Shown: positions 24,551 through 38,329, counted from the stretch's first letter. The stretch is 64,000 nt of DNA from Prosapia bicincta (GCA_036971475.1 JBAIZL010000006.1:139013231-139077230); one strand, 5' to 3'. Translations and numbers: made by a program. The notes: generated by a model not told the origin, from the sequence alone.

Positions 24551-27500
24551 GCTCCACACGTGCAATTAGCTGTGGAAGTATCACGTAATTCCCTAAGACA
24601 TCTTGACTGCTTAGATCGCGGCTCCACACGTGTAATTAGCTGTGGAAGTATCACGTAATTCCCTAAGACATCTTGACTGCTTAGATCGCGGCTCCACACG
24701 TGTAATTAGCTGTGGAATTACCACGAAATCCCCTAAGACTTCTTGACTGCTTAGATCGCGGCTCCACACGTGCAATTAGCTGTGGAAGTACCATGTAATT
24801 CCCTAAGACATCTTGACTGCTTAGATCGCGGCTCCACACGTGCAATTAGCTGTGGAAGTACCACGGAATTCCCTAAGACATCTTGACTGCTTAGATCGCG
24901 GCTCCACACGTGCAATTAGCTGTGGAAGTACCACGTAATTCCCTAAGACATCTTGACTGCTTAGATCGCGGCTCCACACGTGCAATTAGCTGTGGAAATA
25001 CCACGGAATTCCCTAAGACATCTTGACTGCTTAGATCGCGGCTCCAGACGTGCAATTAGCTGTGGAAGTACCACGTAATTCCCTAAGACATGTTGACTGC
25101 TTAGATCGCGGCTCCACACGTGCAATTAGCTGTGGAAGTACCACGTAATTCCCTAAGACATCTTGACTACTTAGATCGCGGCTCCACACGTGCAATTAGC
25201 TGTGGAAGTACCACGTAATTCCCTCAAGACATCTTGACTGCTTAGATCGCGGCTCCACACGTGCAATTAGCTGTGGAAGTACCACGTAATTCCCTAAGAC
25301 ATCTTGACTGCTTAGATCGCGGCTCCACACGTGCAATTAGCTGTGGAAGTACCACGTAATTCCCTAAGACATCTTGACTACTTAGATCGCGACTCCACAC
25401 GTGCAATTAGCTGTGGAAGTACCACGTAATTCCTCAAGACATCTTGACTGCTTAGATCGCGGCTCCACACGTGCAAATAGCTGTAGAAGTACCACGTAAT
25501 TCCCTCAAGACATCTTGACTGCTTAGATCGCGGCTCCACACGTGCAATTAGCTGTGGAAGTACCACGTAATTCCTTAAGACATCTTGACTACTTAGATCG
25601 CGACTCCACACGTGCAATTAGCTGTGGAAGTACCACGTAATTCCCTCAGACATCTTGACTGCTTAGATCGCGACTCCACACGTGCAATTAGCTGTGGAAG
25701 TACCACGTAATTCCCTAAGACATCTTGACTGCTTAGATCGCGGCTCCACACGTGCAATTAGCTGTGGAAGTACCACGTAATTCCCTAAGACATGTTGACT
25801 GCTTAGATCGCGGCTCCACACGTATAATTAGCTGTGGAAGTACCACGGAATTCCTTAAGACATCTTGACTGCTTAGATCGCGGCTCCACAACGGTCAATT
25901 AGCTGTGGAAGTACCACGTAATTCCCTAAGACATTTCGACTGCTTAGATCGCGGCTCCACGCGTGTAATTAGCTGTGGAAGTACCACGGAATTCCCTAAG
26001 ACATCTTGACTGCTTAGATCGCGGCTCCACACGTGCAATTAGCTGTGGAAGTACCACGTAATTCCCTCTAGACATCTTGACTACTTAGATCGCGACTCCA
26101 CACGTGCAATTAGCTGTGGAAGTACCACGTAATTCCTTAAGACATCTTGACTACTTAGATCGCGACTCCACACGTGCAATTAGCTGTGGAAGTACCACGT
26201 AATTCCCTCAGACATCTTGACTGCTTAGATCGCGGCTCCACACGTGCAATTAGCTGTGGAAGTACCACGGAATTCCCTAAGACATCTTGACTGCTTAGAT
26301 CGCGGCTCCACACGTGCAATTAGCTGTGGAAGTACCACGTAATTCCCTAAGACATCTTGACTGCTTAGATCGCGGCTCCACACGTGCAATTACCTGTGGA
26401 AGTACCACGTAATTCCCTAAGACATCTTGACTGCTTAGATCGCGGCTCCACACGTGCAATTAGCTGTGGAAGTACCACGTAATTCCCTAAGACATCTTGA
26501 CTGCTTAGATCGCGGCTCCACACGTGCAATTAGCTGTAGAAGTACCACGTAATTCCCTAAGACATCTTGACTGCTTAGATCGCGGCTCCACACGTGCAAT
26601 TAGCTGTGGAAGTACCATGTAATTCCCTAAGACATCTTGACTGCTTAGATCGCGGCTCCACACGTGCAATTAGCTGTGGAAGTACCACGTAATTCCCTAA
26701 GACATCTTGACTGCTTAGATCGCGGCTCTACACGTGCAATTAGCTGTGGAAGTACCACGTAATTTCCTAAGACATCTTGACTGCTTAGATCGCGGCTCCA
26801 CACGTGCAATTAGCTGTGGAACTACCACGTAATTCCCTAAGACATCTTGACTGCTTAGATCGCGGCTCCACACGTGCAATTAGCTGTGGAAGTACCACGT
26901 AATTCCCTCAAGACATCTTGACTGCTTAGATCGCGGCTCCACACGTGCAATTAGCTGTGGAAGTACCACGTAATTCCCTAAGACATCTTGACTGCTTAGA
27001 TCGCGGCTCCACACGTGCAATTAGCTGTGGAAGTACCACGTAATTCCCTAAGACATCTTGACTGCTTAGATCGCGGCTCCACACGTGCAATTAGCTGTGG
27101 AAGTACCACGTAATTCCCTCAAGACATCTTGACTGCTTAGATCGCGGCTCCACACGTGCAATTAGCTGTGGAAGTACCACGTAATTCCCTAAGACATCTT
27201 GACTGCTTAGATCGCGACTCCACACGTGCAATTAGCTGTGGAAGTACCACGTAATTCCCTAAGACATCTTGACTGCTTAGATCGCGGCTCCACACGTGCA
27301 ATTAGCTGTGGAAGTACCACGTAATTCCCTAAGACATCTTGACTGCTTAGATCGCGGCTCCACACGTATAATTAGCTGTGGAAGTACCACGGAATTCCTT
27401 AAGACATCTTGACTGCTTAGATCGCGGCTCCACAAAGGTCAATTAGCTGTGGAAGTACCACGTAATTCCCTAAGACATTTTGACTGCTTAGATCGCGGCT

Positions 27501-30500
27501 CCACGCGTGTAATTAGCTGTGGAAGTACCACGGAATTCCCTAAGACATCTTGACTGCTTAGATCGCGGCTCCATACGTGCAATTAGCTGTGGAAGTACCA
27601 CGTAATTCCCTCTAGACATCTTGACTACTTAGATCGCGACTCCACACGTGCAATTAGCTGTGGAAGTACCACATAATTCCTTAAGACATCTTGACTACTT
27701 AGATCGCGACTCCACACGTGCAATTAGCTGTGGAAGTACCACGTAATTCCCTCAGACATCTTGACTGCTTAGATCGCGGCTCCACACGTGCAATTAGCTG
27801 TGGAAGTACCACGGAATTCCCTAAGACATCTTGACTGCTTAGATCGCGGCTCCACACGTGCAATTAGCTGTGGAAGTACCACGTAATTCCCTAAGACATC
27901 TTGACTGCTTAGATCGCGGCTCCACACGTGCAATTAGCTGTGGAAGTACCACGTAATTCCCTAAGACATCTTGACTGCTTAGATCGCGGCTCCACACGTG
28001 CAATTAGCTGTGGAAGTACCACGTAATTACCTAAGACATCTTGACTGCTTAGATCGCGGCTCCACACGTGCAATTAGCTGTAGAAGTACCACGTAATTCC
28101 CTAAGACATCTTGACTGCTTAGATCGCGGCTCCACACGTGCAATTAGCTGTGGAAGTACCATGTAATTCCCTAAGACATCTTGACTGCTTAGATCGCGGC
28201 TCCACACGTGCAATTAGCTGTGGAAGTACCACGTAATTCCCTAAGACATCTTGACTGCTTAGATCGCGGCTCTACACGTGCAATTAGCTGTGGAAGTACC
28301 GCGTAATTTCCTAAGACATCTTGACTGCTTAGATCGCGGCTCCACACGTGCAATTAGCTGTGGAAGTACCACGTAATTCCCTAAGACATCTTGACTGCTT
28401 AGATCGCGGCTCCACACGTGCAATTAGCTGTGGAAGTACCACGTAATTCCCTCAAGACATCTTGACTGCTTAGATCGCGGCTCCACACGTGCAATTAGCT
28501 GTGGAAGTACCACGTAATTCCCTAAGACATCTTGACTGCTTAGATCGCGGCTCCACACGTGCAATTAGCTGTGGAAGTACCACGTAATTCCCTAAGACAT
28601 CTTGACTACTTAGATCGCGACTCCACACGTGCAATTAGCTGTGGAAGTACCACGTAATTCCCTAAGACATCTTGACTGCTTAGATCGCGGCTCCACACGT
28701 GCAATTAGCTGTAGAAGTACCACGTAATTCCCTCAAGACATCTTGACTGCTTAGATCGCGGCTCCACACGTGCAATTAGCTGTGGAAGTACCACGTAATT
28801 CCTTAAGACATCTTGACTACTTAGATCGCGACTCCACACGTGCAATTAGCTGTGGAAGTACCACGTAATTCCCTCAGACATCTTGACTGCTTAGATCGCG
28901 GCTCCACACGTGCAATTAGCTGTGGAAGTACCACGGAATTCCCTAAGACATCTTGACTGCTTAGATCGCGGCTCCACACGTGCAATTAGCTGTGGAAGTA
29001 CCACGTAATTCCCTAAGACATCTTGACTGCTTAGATCGCGGCTCCACACGTGCAATTAGCTGTGGAAGTACCACGTAATTTCCTAAGACATCTTGACTGC
29101 TTAGATCGCGGCTCCACACGTGCAATTAGCTGTGGAAGTACCACGTAATTACCTAAGACATCTTGACTGCTTAGATCGCGGCTCCACACGTGCAATTAGC
29201 TGTAGAAGTACCACGTAATTCCCTAAGACATCTTGACTGCTTAGATCGCGGCTCCACACGTGCAATTAGCTGTGGAAGTACCATGTAATTCCCTAAGACA
29301 TCTTGACTGCTTAGATCGCGGCTCCACAAGTGCAATTAGCTGTGGAAGTACCACGTAATTCCCTAAGACATCTTGACTGCTTAGATCGCGGCTCTACACG
29401 TGCAATTAGCTGTGGAAGTACCACGTAATTTCCTAAGACATCTTGACTGCTTAGATCGCGGCTCCACACGTGCAATTAGCTGTGGAAGTACCACGTAATT
29501 CCCTAAGACATCTTGACTGCTTAGATCGCGGCTCAACACGTGCAATTAGCTGTAGAAGTACCACGTAATTCCCTCAAGACATCTTGACTGCTTAGATCGC
29601 GGCTCCACACGTGCAATTAGCTGTGGAAGTACCACGTAATTCCTTAGGACATCTTGACTACTTAGATCGCGACTCTACACGTGCAATTAGCTGTGGAAGT
29701 ACCACGTAATTCCCTCAGACATCTTGACTGCTTAGATCGCGGCTCCACACGTGCAATTAGCTGTGGAAGTACCACGTAATTCCTTAAGACATCTTGACTG
29801 CTTAGATCGCGGCTCCACACGTGCAATTAGCAGTGGAAGTACCACGTAATTCCCTAAGACATCTTGACTGCTTAGATCGCGGCTCCACACGTGCAATTAG
29901 CTGTGGAAGTACCACGTAATTCCCTAAGACATCTTGACTGCTTAGATCGCGACTCCACACGTGCAATTAGCTGTGGAAGTACCACGTAATTCCCTAAGAC
30001 ATCTTAACTGCTTAGATCGCGGCTCCACACGTGCAATTAGCTGTGGAAGTACCACGTAATTCCCTAAGACATCTTGACTGCTTAGATCGCGGCTCCACAC
30101 GTGCAATTAGCTGTGGAAGTACCACGTAATACCCTAAGACATCTTGACTGCTTAGATCGCGACTCCACACGTGCAATTAGCTGTGGAAGTACCACGTAAT
30201 TCCCTAAGACATCTTGACTGCTTAGATCGCGGCTCCACACGTGCAATTAGCTGTGGAAGTACCACGTAATTCCCTAAGACATCTTGACTGCTTAGATCGC
30301 GGCTCCACGCGTGTAATTAGCTGTGGAAGTACCACGGAATTCCCTAAGACATCTTGACTGCTTAGATCGCGGCTCCATACGTGCAATTAGCTGTGGAAGT
30401 ACCACGTAATTCCCTCTAGACATCTTGACTACTTAGATCGCGACTCCACACGTGCAATTAGCTGTGGAAGTACCACGTAATTCCTTAAGACATCTTGACT

Positions 30501-32352
30501 ACTTAGATCGCGACTCCACACGTGCAATTAGCTGTGGAAGTACCACGTAATTCCCTCAGACATCTTGACTGCTTAGATCGCGGCTCCACACGTGCAATTA
30601 GCTGTGGAAGTACCACGGAATTCCCTAAGACATCTTGACTGCTTAGATCGCGGCTCCACACGTGCAATTAGCTGTGGAAGTACCACGTAATTCCCTAAGA
30701 TATCTTGACTGCTTAGATCGCGGCTCCACACGTGCAATTAGCTGTGGAAGTACCACGTAATTCCCTAAGACATCTTGACTGCTTAGATCGCGGCTCCACA
30801 CGTGCAATTAGCTGTGGAAGTACCACGTAATTACCTAAGACATCTTGACTGCTTAGATCGCGGCTCCACACGTGCAATTAGCTGTAGAAGTACCACGTAA
30901 TTCCCTAAGACATCTTGACTGCTTAGATCGCGGCTCCACACGTGCAATTAGCTGTGGAAGTACCATGTAATTCCCTAAGACATCTTGACTGCTTAGATCG
31001 CGGCTCCACACGTGCAATTAGCTGTGGAAGTACCACGTAATTCCCTAAGACATCTTGACTGCTTAGATCGCGGCTCTACACGTGCAATTAGCTGTGGAAG
31101 TACCACGTAATTTCCTAAGACATCTTGACTGCTTAGATCGCGGCTCCACACGTGCAATTAGCTGTGGAAGTACCACGTAATTCCCTAAGACATCTTGACT
31201 GCTTAGATCGCGGCTCCACACGTGCAATTAGCTGTAGAAGTACCACGTAATTCCCTCAAGACATCTTGACTGCTTAGATCGCGGCTCCACACGTGCAATT
31301 AGCTGTGGAAGTACCACGTAATTCCTTAAGACATCTTGACTACTTAGATCGCGACTCCACACGTGCAATTAGCTGTGGAAGTACCACGTAATTCCCTCAG
31401 ACATCTTGACTACTTAGATCGCGGCTCCACACGTGCAATTAGCTGTGGAAGTACCACGTAATTCCTTAAGACATCTTGACTGCTTAGATCGCGGCTCCAC
31501 ACGTGCAATTAGCTGTGGAAGTACCACGTAATTCCCTAAGACATCTTGACTGCTTAGATCGCGGCTCCACACGTGCAATTAGCTGTGGAAGTACCACGTA
31601 ATTCCCTAAGACATCTTGACTGCTTAGATCGCGACTCCACACGTGCAATTAGCTGTGGAAGTACCACGTAATTCCCTAAGACATCTTAACTGCTTAGATC
31701 GCGGCTCCACACGTGCAATTAGCTGTGGAAGTACCACGTAATTCCCTAAGACATCTTGACTGCTTAGATCGCGGCTCCACACGTGCAATTAGCTGTGGAA
31801 GTACCACGTAATACCCTAAGACATCTTGACTGCTTAGATCGCGACTCCACACGTGCAATTAGCTGTGGAAGTACCACGTAATTCCCTAAGACATCTTGAC
31901 TGCTTAGATCGCGGCTCCACACGTGCAATTAGCTGTGGAAGTACCACGTAATTCCCTAAGACATCTTGACTGCTTAGATCGCGGCTCCACACGTATAATT
32001 AGCTGTGGAAGTACCACGGAATTCCTTAAGACATCTTGACTGCTTAGATCGCGGCTCCACAACGGTCAATTAGCTGTGGAAGTACCACGTAATTCCCTAA
32101 GACATCTTGACTGCTTAGATCGCGGCTCCACGCGTGTAATTAGCTGTGGAAGTACCACGGAATTCCCTAAGACATCTTGACTGCTTAGATCGCGGCTCCA
32201 TACGTGCAATTAGCTGTGGAAGTACCACGTAATTCCCTCTAGACATCTTGACTACTTAGATCGCGACTCCACACGTGCAATTAGCTGTGGAAGTACCACG
32301 GAATTCCCTAAGACATCTTGACTGCTTAGTTCGCGGCTCCACAACGGTCAAT
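24551..32352. repeat. Satellite DNA: 70-bp monomer, about 111 copies, with higher-order blocks
   Basis: The monomer runs from GCTCCACACGTGCAATTAGC through TGTGGAAGTACCACG and TAATTCCCTAAGACATC to TTGACTGCTTAGATCGCG, 70 bases. Each holds a CACGTG palindrome and a CCACA...TGTGG dyad with a 12-base loop. Diagnostic variants recur at long fixed spacing: CTCTAGA at 26066, 27610, 30414 and 32237 (steps 1544, 2804, 1823); CCATGTAA at 24791, 26615, 28159, 29281 and 30963 (steps 1824, 1544, 1122, 1682). These equal 22, 40, 26, 16 and 24 monomers plus small indels, so multi-monomer blocks were copied. No transcript or gene is evident; frames inside are artefacts. Pericentromeric or heterochromatic location is an inference. 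Confidence 0.97.
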
Positions 32353-33049
32353 TAATTTTTGCGCATCAGAGCCATTAAACATCACGCACGCTGCTACTCA
32401 GTCCGTTCGTTACGGTTAAAAATAGGAAACTATTAAATGGAAATAAGCACCGGCATCCATAAAATGGCGTCGGTCGCTTCACAAGATTTGTGCCCCTTTG
32501 CTGGGAGATGCGTCGCTCTTTACAGCTTGACTGGATGGAAACCTGTATTCCAGCATTTATTTGGCGCATAAGATAGGCCAGGCGTGACGGCGATGGTAGT
32601 AAATAACCTGTTTATTTTACACCAACGTCATGTCCCCTTCGCCTTTAAGAAACGTTCAACGGAATGTTACACAAAACGTTGGCACTGTTTTTGATTAATA
32701 ATTTCAATAGTTTCATTGTATACGAAAAGCCGTGTAAAAAATGATCCATTCTCTTATCTTTGACGAATCTGAGGAACGGATTATCTCAGGTTAAGCTACA
32801 GTTTGAGGCGTGGCCGGAGGCGTGGCCTTTGTAAGTAAGTAAATCGTGAGAGATATTTGCTACAGTCAAGTACGGGGCAATGAAAGATTTTATTGCCCTT
32901 ATGTTTTCTTGTAGCTTACAGCATCCGATAGCACTGAACGACGAAATAATGCCAATAAGACCAAAATACAACCCAATCTTCACGAGCTTATTAGTTTAGG
33001 TACTGAACTCTTCGGTACCTCTGACATTTTTTCTAGAGGGAGTTGACAT
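32353..33049. other. No gene recognised
   Basis: Unique-looking sequence between two tandem arrays; two 64-65-codon minus-strand frames lack domains. Confidence 0.3.
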
Positions 33050-33800
33050 TCCAGGAACTTGGAGGTGGCTATACTTTAGGAAAGTGTGTCTACTTTAGGA
33101 AATCGGGTTTACTTTAGGGAAGAAGATCTACTTTAGGGAAGTGGGTAAAGCAAAGTGAATACTTTAGGAACGTGGGTCTACTTCAGTGAAGAGGGTCTAC
33201 TTTTGGGAAATGGGTCTACTTTAGGGAAGAGGGTCTACTTTAGGAAACAAGATCTACTTTAGGGGAGTGGGTCTACTTTCGGAAAGAAGATCTACTTTAG
33301 GAAAGTGGGTCTACTTTAGGGGGATGAGTATTTTAGAGAAGTGGGTATACTTTACGGAAAAGTAGGTCTACTTTAGGAAAGTAGGTAAAGCGAAGTGAAT
33401 TTACTTTAGAAACGTAGGTCAACTTCAGTGAAGAGGGTCTACTTTAGGGAAATGGGTCTACTTTAGGGGTACGGGTCTACTTTAGGGGTACTTGTCTACT
33501 TTAGGGAAGTCGGTCTGCTTTAAAGGGAAGGGTTTACTTTAGAGAGGTGAGCCTACTTTAGGGGGATAGGCCTACTTTAGGGAAGAGGGACTAATTTAGG
33601 GAAGTGGATCTACTTTAGGGTAAAAGGTCTACTTTAGGGGGACGAGTCTACTTTAGGGAAGGGGCCTATTATAGGGAAGTGGGTCTACTTTAGAGAAGTG
33701 GGTCTACTTTAGAGAAATGGGTCTACTTTTGGAAAGTAGTCCTACTTTAGGTAAGATGGCAAGTTCTAGAAAAATGGGTCTACTTTAAGGAAGTATGTGT
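33050..33800. repeat. Degenerate minisatellite, about 19-20 bp unit
   Basis: GGGTCTACTTTAGGGAAGT and variants repeat about 38 times with unit length drifting between 17 and 26. A longer phrase GTAAAGCAAAGTGAAT followed by CTTCAGTGAAGAGGGTC occurs at about 33145 and 33385, so a block of roughly 240 bases was duplicated. Confidence 0.9.
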
Positions 33801-34865
33801 AGATATTATTAAGGATCTTGTTAATTCTCAACGTAACGTGATTTAGTAACAAATTATTTTGTAGTACAGCGCCAATTCTTGTCGCCTGTGTGTGTGCGCG
33901 CGTCTGTGTGTGCGAGAGCACAAAACCATTACATTTACCCCCACAAAGGCTACTACAGTTTTCGTTATGGTAGCGACAATGCTTTCTATGACACTAGAGC
34001 TGCTAAGCTAATTTTAAAACTTTCAAAGTAAACGTATTACAAACCTACTTCCGTCTATAAATGTAACAATTTTAATTATTCGGCCACTTATGGAATTTCA
34101 TCCGCCAACTATTTTTATAAAATTATGCGGACTAGAACTTTCTAAACTATCGACAATTATATCGCTTCGACACCGATTTCCTAAAGTAGATCATCTTACT
34201 TTCTATAAACACGTTGCAATAAGTCTGTAACATTCATTCGCCTAACCTAACCTTTACCTAGTTAAGCCATGACATGCAATCCTACAATATAGGTGAAGTG
34301 TGAACTATTTGCTGAAGAAAGATCTTTAAAGGAGATGAACTACCGTTTACTGAAAGACAAAAGTGAAAGCCGTAACATCTTGGAAAGTTCAAAATAAAAA
34401 ACTAAAAACTCATCGATAGTTCGTAGAATAATGTTACTTATACACATGAATACATTTCTTGTGTAATATGAGTTTGGTTATTAGAAATCTGATAATGAGT
34501 TTAAAATTATAATAAGTATTAATGTACAGTAAAATATAATAAATATAATTTATTTCTCTTTAGTGTTCTCAATATTTTAAAATTATTCGGACGCCCCCGA
34601 TATAGCCTACTAGAGATGAAATAAAGTTTCATTTGATCGAGTTGAAACTAAGATTCTATTAGGCGTGCATTAGCAAGAGTAAATAGCAATCAGGGGCGTC
34701 GCGAGGCACGTTTTGAGGGATAATCCCCTTCAGAAAGATATTAGGTCTTAACATCTTTTATCGCCTAAAATTACTTTAAATTGCCCAATTTTTTATCACA
34801 TTTTACATAAAATTCACACTCTAATAAGGAAATTCCAATATAGGACAACTTCAATAGTTTTTTTT
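33801..34865. other. No gene recognised
   Basis: A CAGGGGCGTCGCGAGG phrase at 34692 looks like a hAT-type terminus, but no partner end was found. Confidence 0.25.
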
Positions 34866-34869
34866 TCAA

Positions 34870-35225
34870 TAAAACAATTAATATTAAAAAAATGTGTAAG
34901 TAAATCCCTACTTAGGTCAACAAAGGAACATTTTATTTTAGTTACTTTTTATTAAATAACTATAATTAATACAAATGTAGTAACATAACCTATGCGTTAA
35001 AACAGCTGTTTTATGAAATCATGTTTTAGGCCAATCACTTATTGCAAAATGGGACGAAATATATTGAATATCTTGCCCCTTTTGTGAAACGTTTTCTCCC
35101 ACATAACACTAAAAGTTAATTAATTAAATTTAATTATTGTAATAATATTTGAAAAAACTCTATTAATATCAATTGTCATCTACTAAAAATTAATTTGAAC
35201 TTGTGTGAACGAATAAGAATTATTT
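34870..35225 (-). repeat. Family R, partial
   Basis: From AAGTAAATCCCTACTTAGG (complement of right part) through AACAGCTGTTTTATG to CAATTGTCATCTACT; the left end is lost near an (ATT)n tract. Confidence 0.6.
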
Positions 35226-35329
35226 TATTATTATTATTATTATGTTTATTTAAATATTTAAGTATTTAAGTCTATATATATATATTTGTTTATATACATC
35301 CAACGACTTTATTATAGCATAGCATTATT

Positions 35330-35793
35330 GGCAGTTTATCGCAATTCGATCGCCATTTTTTTCTTGTTTTGCCATTAATCTTCTTCTTTTTTTACATCTC
35401 ATCTGTTCATAGCATTTTTAATCCCATTATACCATGATTTCCTTGGTCTTCTTTTCCTTCTTTGTCTTTTTGTGTTCCATTTCCAAATTTTTAATGTTAA
35501 TCTATCATTCGTCATTCTGCCCATAAGACCGTACCAGGAAAGCTGCTTTCTCTCTCTATGGTGTCTGTAAGTGATGTCTCTACATTCATTATTTCCTTAA
35601 TTCTGTCCTTTCTTATATGATCGTGTAGTGTGTATCTACATCTTCTCCAGAAACTGATTTCCATTGCGTTTATGCGTTTCTGTATGTTCTTGTTCACTGC
35701 CCAGACTTCAGAGCCGTTAGACACTGTACTTCCCCCCAATGTTGTAAATAGGTTTGTTTTTGTATTTATCTTTATGACGAAAGTCAAAAACAA
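35330..35793 (-). pseudogene. LINE C-terminal remnant (endonuclease-reverse transcriptase type)
   Basis: The minus-strand frame 35793-35512 reads GSEVWAVNKNIQKRINAMEI, FWRRCRYTLHDHIRKDRI and EIMNVETSLTDTIER. After a frameshift, lower coordinates give RMTNDRLTLKIWKW and RQRRKRRPRKSW. This order (GSE-W, R-N-ME--F-RR, IR---I, then RR-RGRPRKSW) is the stretch just after the reverse transcriptase domain in RTE/CR1-like LINEs of arthropods. The catalytic part is missing and there is at least one frameshift, so it is dead. Confidence 0.7.
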
Positions 35794-35799
35794 ATTTTA

Positions 35800-36905
35800 A
35801 TTCGATCATTTTGTCAACCTGTGTCTAACTTTAAGGGTTATAGAATGGCATAAAGTTTCATTGAATTTTCTAAATATTTCTTTTGTGGTATAAATTATTT
35901 TCCAGTTCTATCGAAATGTCAATCTCCCCCTGTTACCCCCTCCCCCCAAGAAGGACTGACTGTGCTACTACTATCCATACCTAACGAGGCTCTTTCCATA
36001 GTTATCTAAATAAAAAAGCTGCTTTTAATATTTCTTTCTTTTATTGCTATTGTTATGTCTCCTAAAAGACCTAAAGAAAATGAAACAAAGAGTTCCTAAA
36101 TAAATCTATAAAAAACATGCCATAAAAAATTCAAGAGCTATTTTTTTACTCTTGAAAAAAACAACAGCATTTTAATTAACACGATAAATTCATAATTGCG
36201 AAATAGTTGCAAAATTTTACTACGTATTAGTTATTGAAATCAATCCAGTATGATGTGACACCTCAGTGTATCGATCTATTCTTTAAAATATCGAAAGCAA
36301 TTTAGAAGGTATTGAATTCGATTGTAAACACTGATAGTTTATCTGAACACAGCGTCTAAATTAACAATCGATTAAACAGAAGTACAAGAAAAACACAAAC
36401 TGTCGCTTGTGCAGAACACACACGTCGCCGTATCTCGAAAACTGGCGATTTACCGACTCCGATCAGATTATGCTAATGGAAAGGTCAAGCCTGAGTAAAT
36501 GATACAGCCGATCGTCAAGGCCAACACAAGAGCAAATGTATATAGAGTAACTATCTCATATTGGTTTCAATCTACCATAAAACGGCAATAGAAAGGCGGT
36601 TTCCCGTAATCGATTACAGACTGTAACCTTGAAATAGAATTATAGCCAATAAAATACTACAGACAATTATTTGAATGTATAGACGGCTCTGATAACAATA
36701 GGTTACGTTGATGAAAAAACTCATTACCAGTATTATTTAAGCGAAAAGCAATAGAGGCCTAGTTGTAAACATGAACAGTTGTAGGCTATATTTCAACTTG
36801 CTGTCTTCTGGAAATGTTTAAATACATCAAATTTGTAATTATAATCGATTATCTAAACTGTAAACATTTATTTCACCTTCTGGTCTACCTTTTTTTTACT
36901 TTACA
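35800..36905. other. No gene recognised
   Basis: The part at 36330-36560 is less AT-rich and free of obvious repeats; no frame or domain. A segment at 36750-36860 recurs in diverged form at 38875-38975 (shared TCTTCTGGAAATGTTT). Confidence 0.3.
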
Positions 36906-36907
36906 AC

Positions 36908-37573
36908 TAGCTGACCCGACGAACTTCGTACCGCCTAAAAGTAAATGGCGTGTTAACATTAGCTGAACTTAATTTAGAAATTTACATAATATAGCTGAAC
37001 TTATAGTAATCGATCGAGAAAAGTAGGGCAAAATTAGACTGATAAAAGTTCTTGATTGAATGTTATTTATTGAAGTGCACTCGAATATAAAATATTTTTG
37101 GTTTTTCTCTCTGGTGCGTACACAAATAAATCGGAAGGTTTTCCGACGCGTGAGCAAGCCATATATAGCTGTTAATGTGAGAAGCACGGATTTTCAAAAT
37201 TAAGTCCAATTATTTTAAATTTGTTGAATGTTGCTTAGCAACCAAAATTTGGAATGAATTCAATGAAATGTGTTAGAATAAGATAAGATAGACAATCATA
37301 TTTTATGCTACTTTGTTACTTGAAAAATGTTGAAAAATATTGTTGAAGCTGTTTTGCTAAAAACCTAGCGCCGTTTTATAGGCTAATATTTTTCTGCTAA
37401 AATTAATTGGTCGGGGAGTCATGTGCTCCCTGTCTATGCCCTTGAGACTTATTATGCCAGAAACCATCCAAGGAATGTACTCAACAAAGTTTCATGGCGA
37501 TCGGATCAGTAACGCATAAGTCTCATACATAAATACATACATACATACAAACATTCATTTATATATATATATG

Positions 37574-37634
<61 letters not shown>
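36908..37634 (+). mobile_element. SINE- or LINE-derived interspersed repeat with (TA)n tail
   Basis: It begins AACTAGCTGACCCGACGAAC with TTCGTACCGCC and ends with AGTTTCATGGCGATCGG, CATACATACAAACATTCATT and (TA)n at 37559-37633. These two ends are recalled as a widespread head and tail of non-LTR-derived repeats in insects. A related tail without the head is at 51340-51475. No coding part was seen. Confidence 0.5.
37559..37633. repeat. (TA)n microsatellite
   Basis: About 35 TA units with one GTATG interruption. Confidence 0.95.
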
Positions 37635-37636
<2 letters not shown>

Positions 37637-37952
37637 GATAAAGAAGATAATATTGAAGATATTGATTTTTTTACTGTTTAATGTCACATTATTTAATAAA
37701 ATATCATTTGTCAAATCACAACTTATTTTGTCTACTTTTAAAATATACAATATCAAGAGTATAGTAGTACAATGTATTACAATAAAAATATTGGCAAAAC
37801 TCCCAAAATAATAAAAACAATAAAAAAAATAACTTTTTATACAACAAGTTTCCTAAGATAAAAGCCTTATGAACACATCGATGGTAATTTACAATAGACA
37901 GTCTTATTTGTAAATTATTGTATTATAGCTTGTAAATTTGTAATATGACCCT

Positions 37953-37979
37953 CTGATGGTGATGATATGGTTATCGAAA
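37953..37979 (+). other. CTGATGG-hairpin-GAAA motif
   Basis: CTGATGG, T, GATGAT, loop ATG, GTTATC, GAAATG; six pairs with G-U. It lies about 320 bases right of a (TA)n tract. Confidence 0.5.
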
Positions 37980-38329
37980 TGTACATAAGGGTTTATTCTT
38001 AGGTAACTTGTTATATTAGTTATTTTTGAGGGTTTTTGCCAATATTTTTATTGTGATAGTTTTAAAATATCTATTGAAAACGCTACAAATCCGTACACAC
38101 GCACGCGCACGCCCATTAAGCGCTCGTTCAAGGGAAAGCATCAGTGCCTTAAATAATTTTTTCAGTTCCCAAATAGCTATAATTAGAAGTTTTGAATATA
38201 CTCAACATTTTACTCAAATGGTAACAGTTGACAAAGATTTGTCTTATAAAAAAATGTTTTTAAAAGTCGTAAACTTACTATTTCAAAAAATGATAACAAC
38301 CTCGTGCGAACATAAAACTATATAAACTG

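Noticed and set aside
24475..25617. Minus-strand frames of 74-79 codons (VEPRSKQSRC-like repeats)
   Set aside because: They are translations of the 70-bp satellite; 70 is not a multiple of 3, so the frame cycles. Not genes.
24551..32352. CRISPR array
   Set aside because: Repeats are directly adjacent with no spacers, in a clearly eukaryotic context.
34586..34720. hAT-type ends (CAGGGGCGTCGCGAGG; GGACGCCCCCG)
   Set aside because: The two phrases face away from each other and no partner ends or TSD were found.
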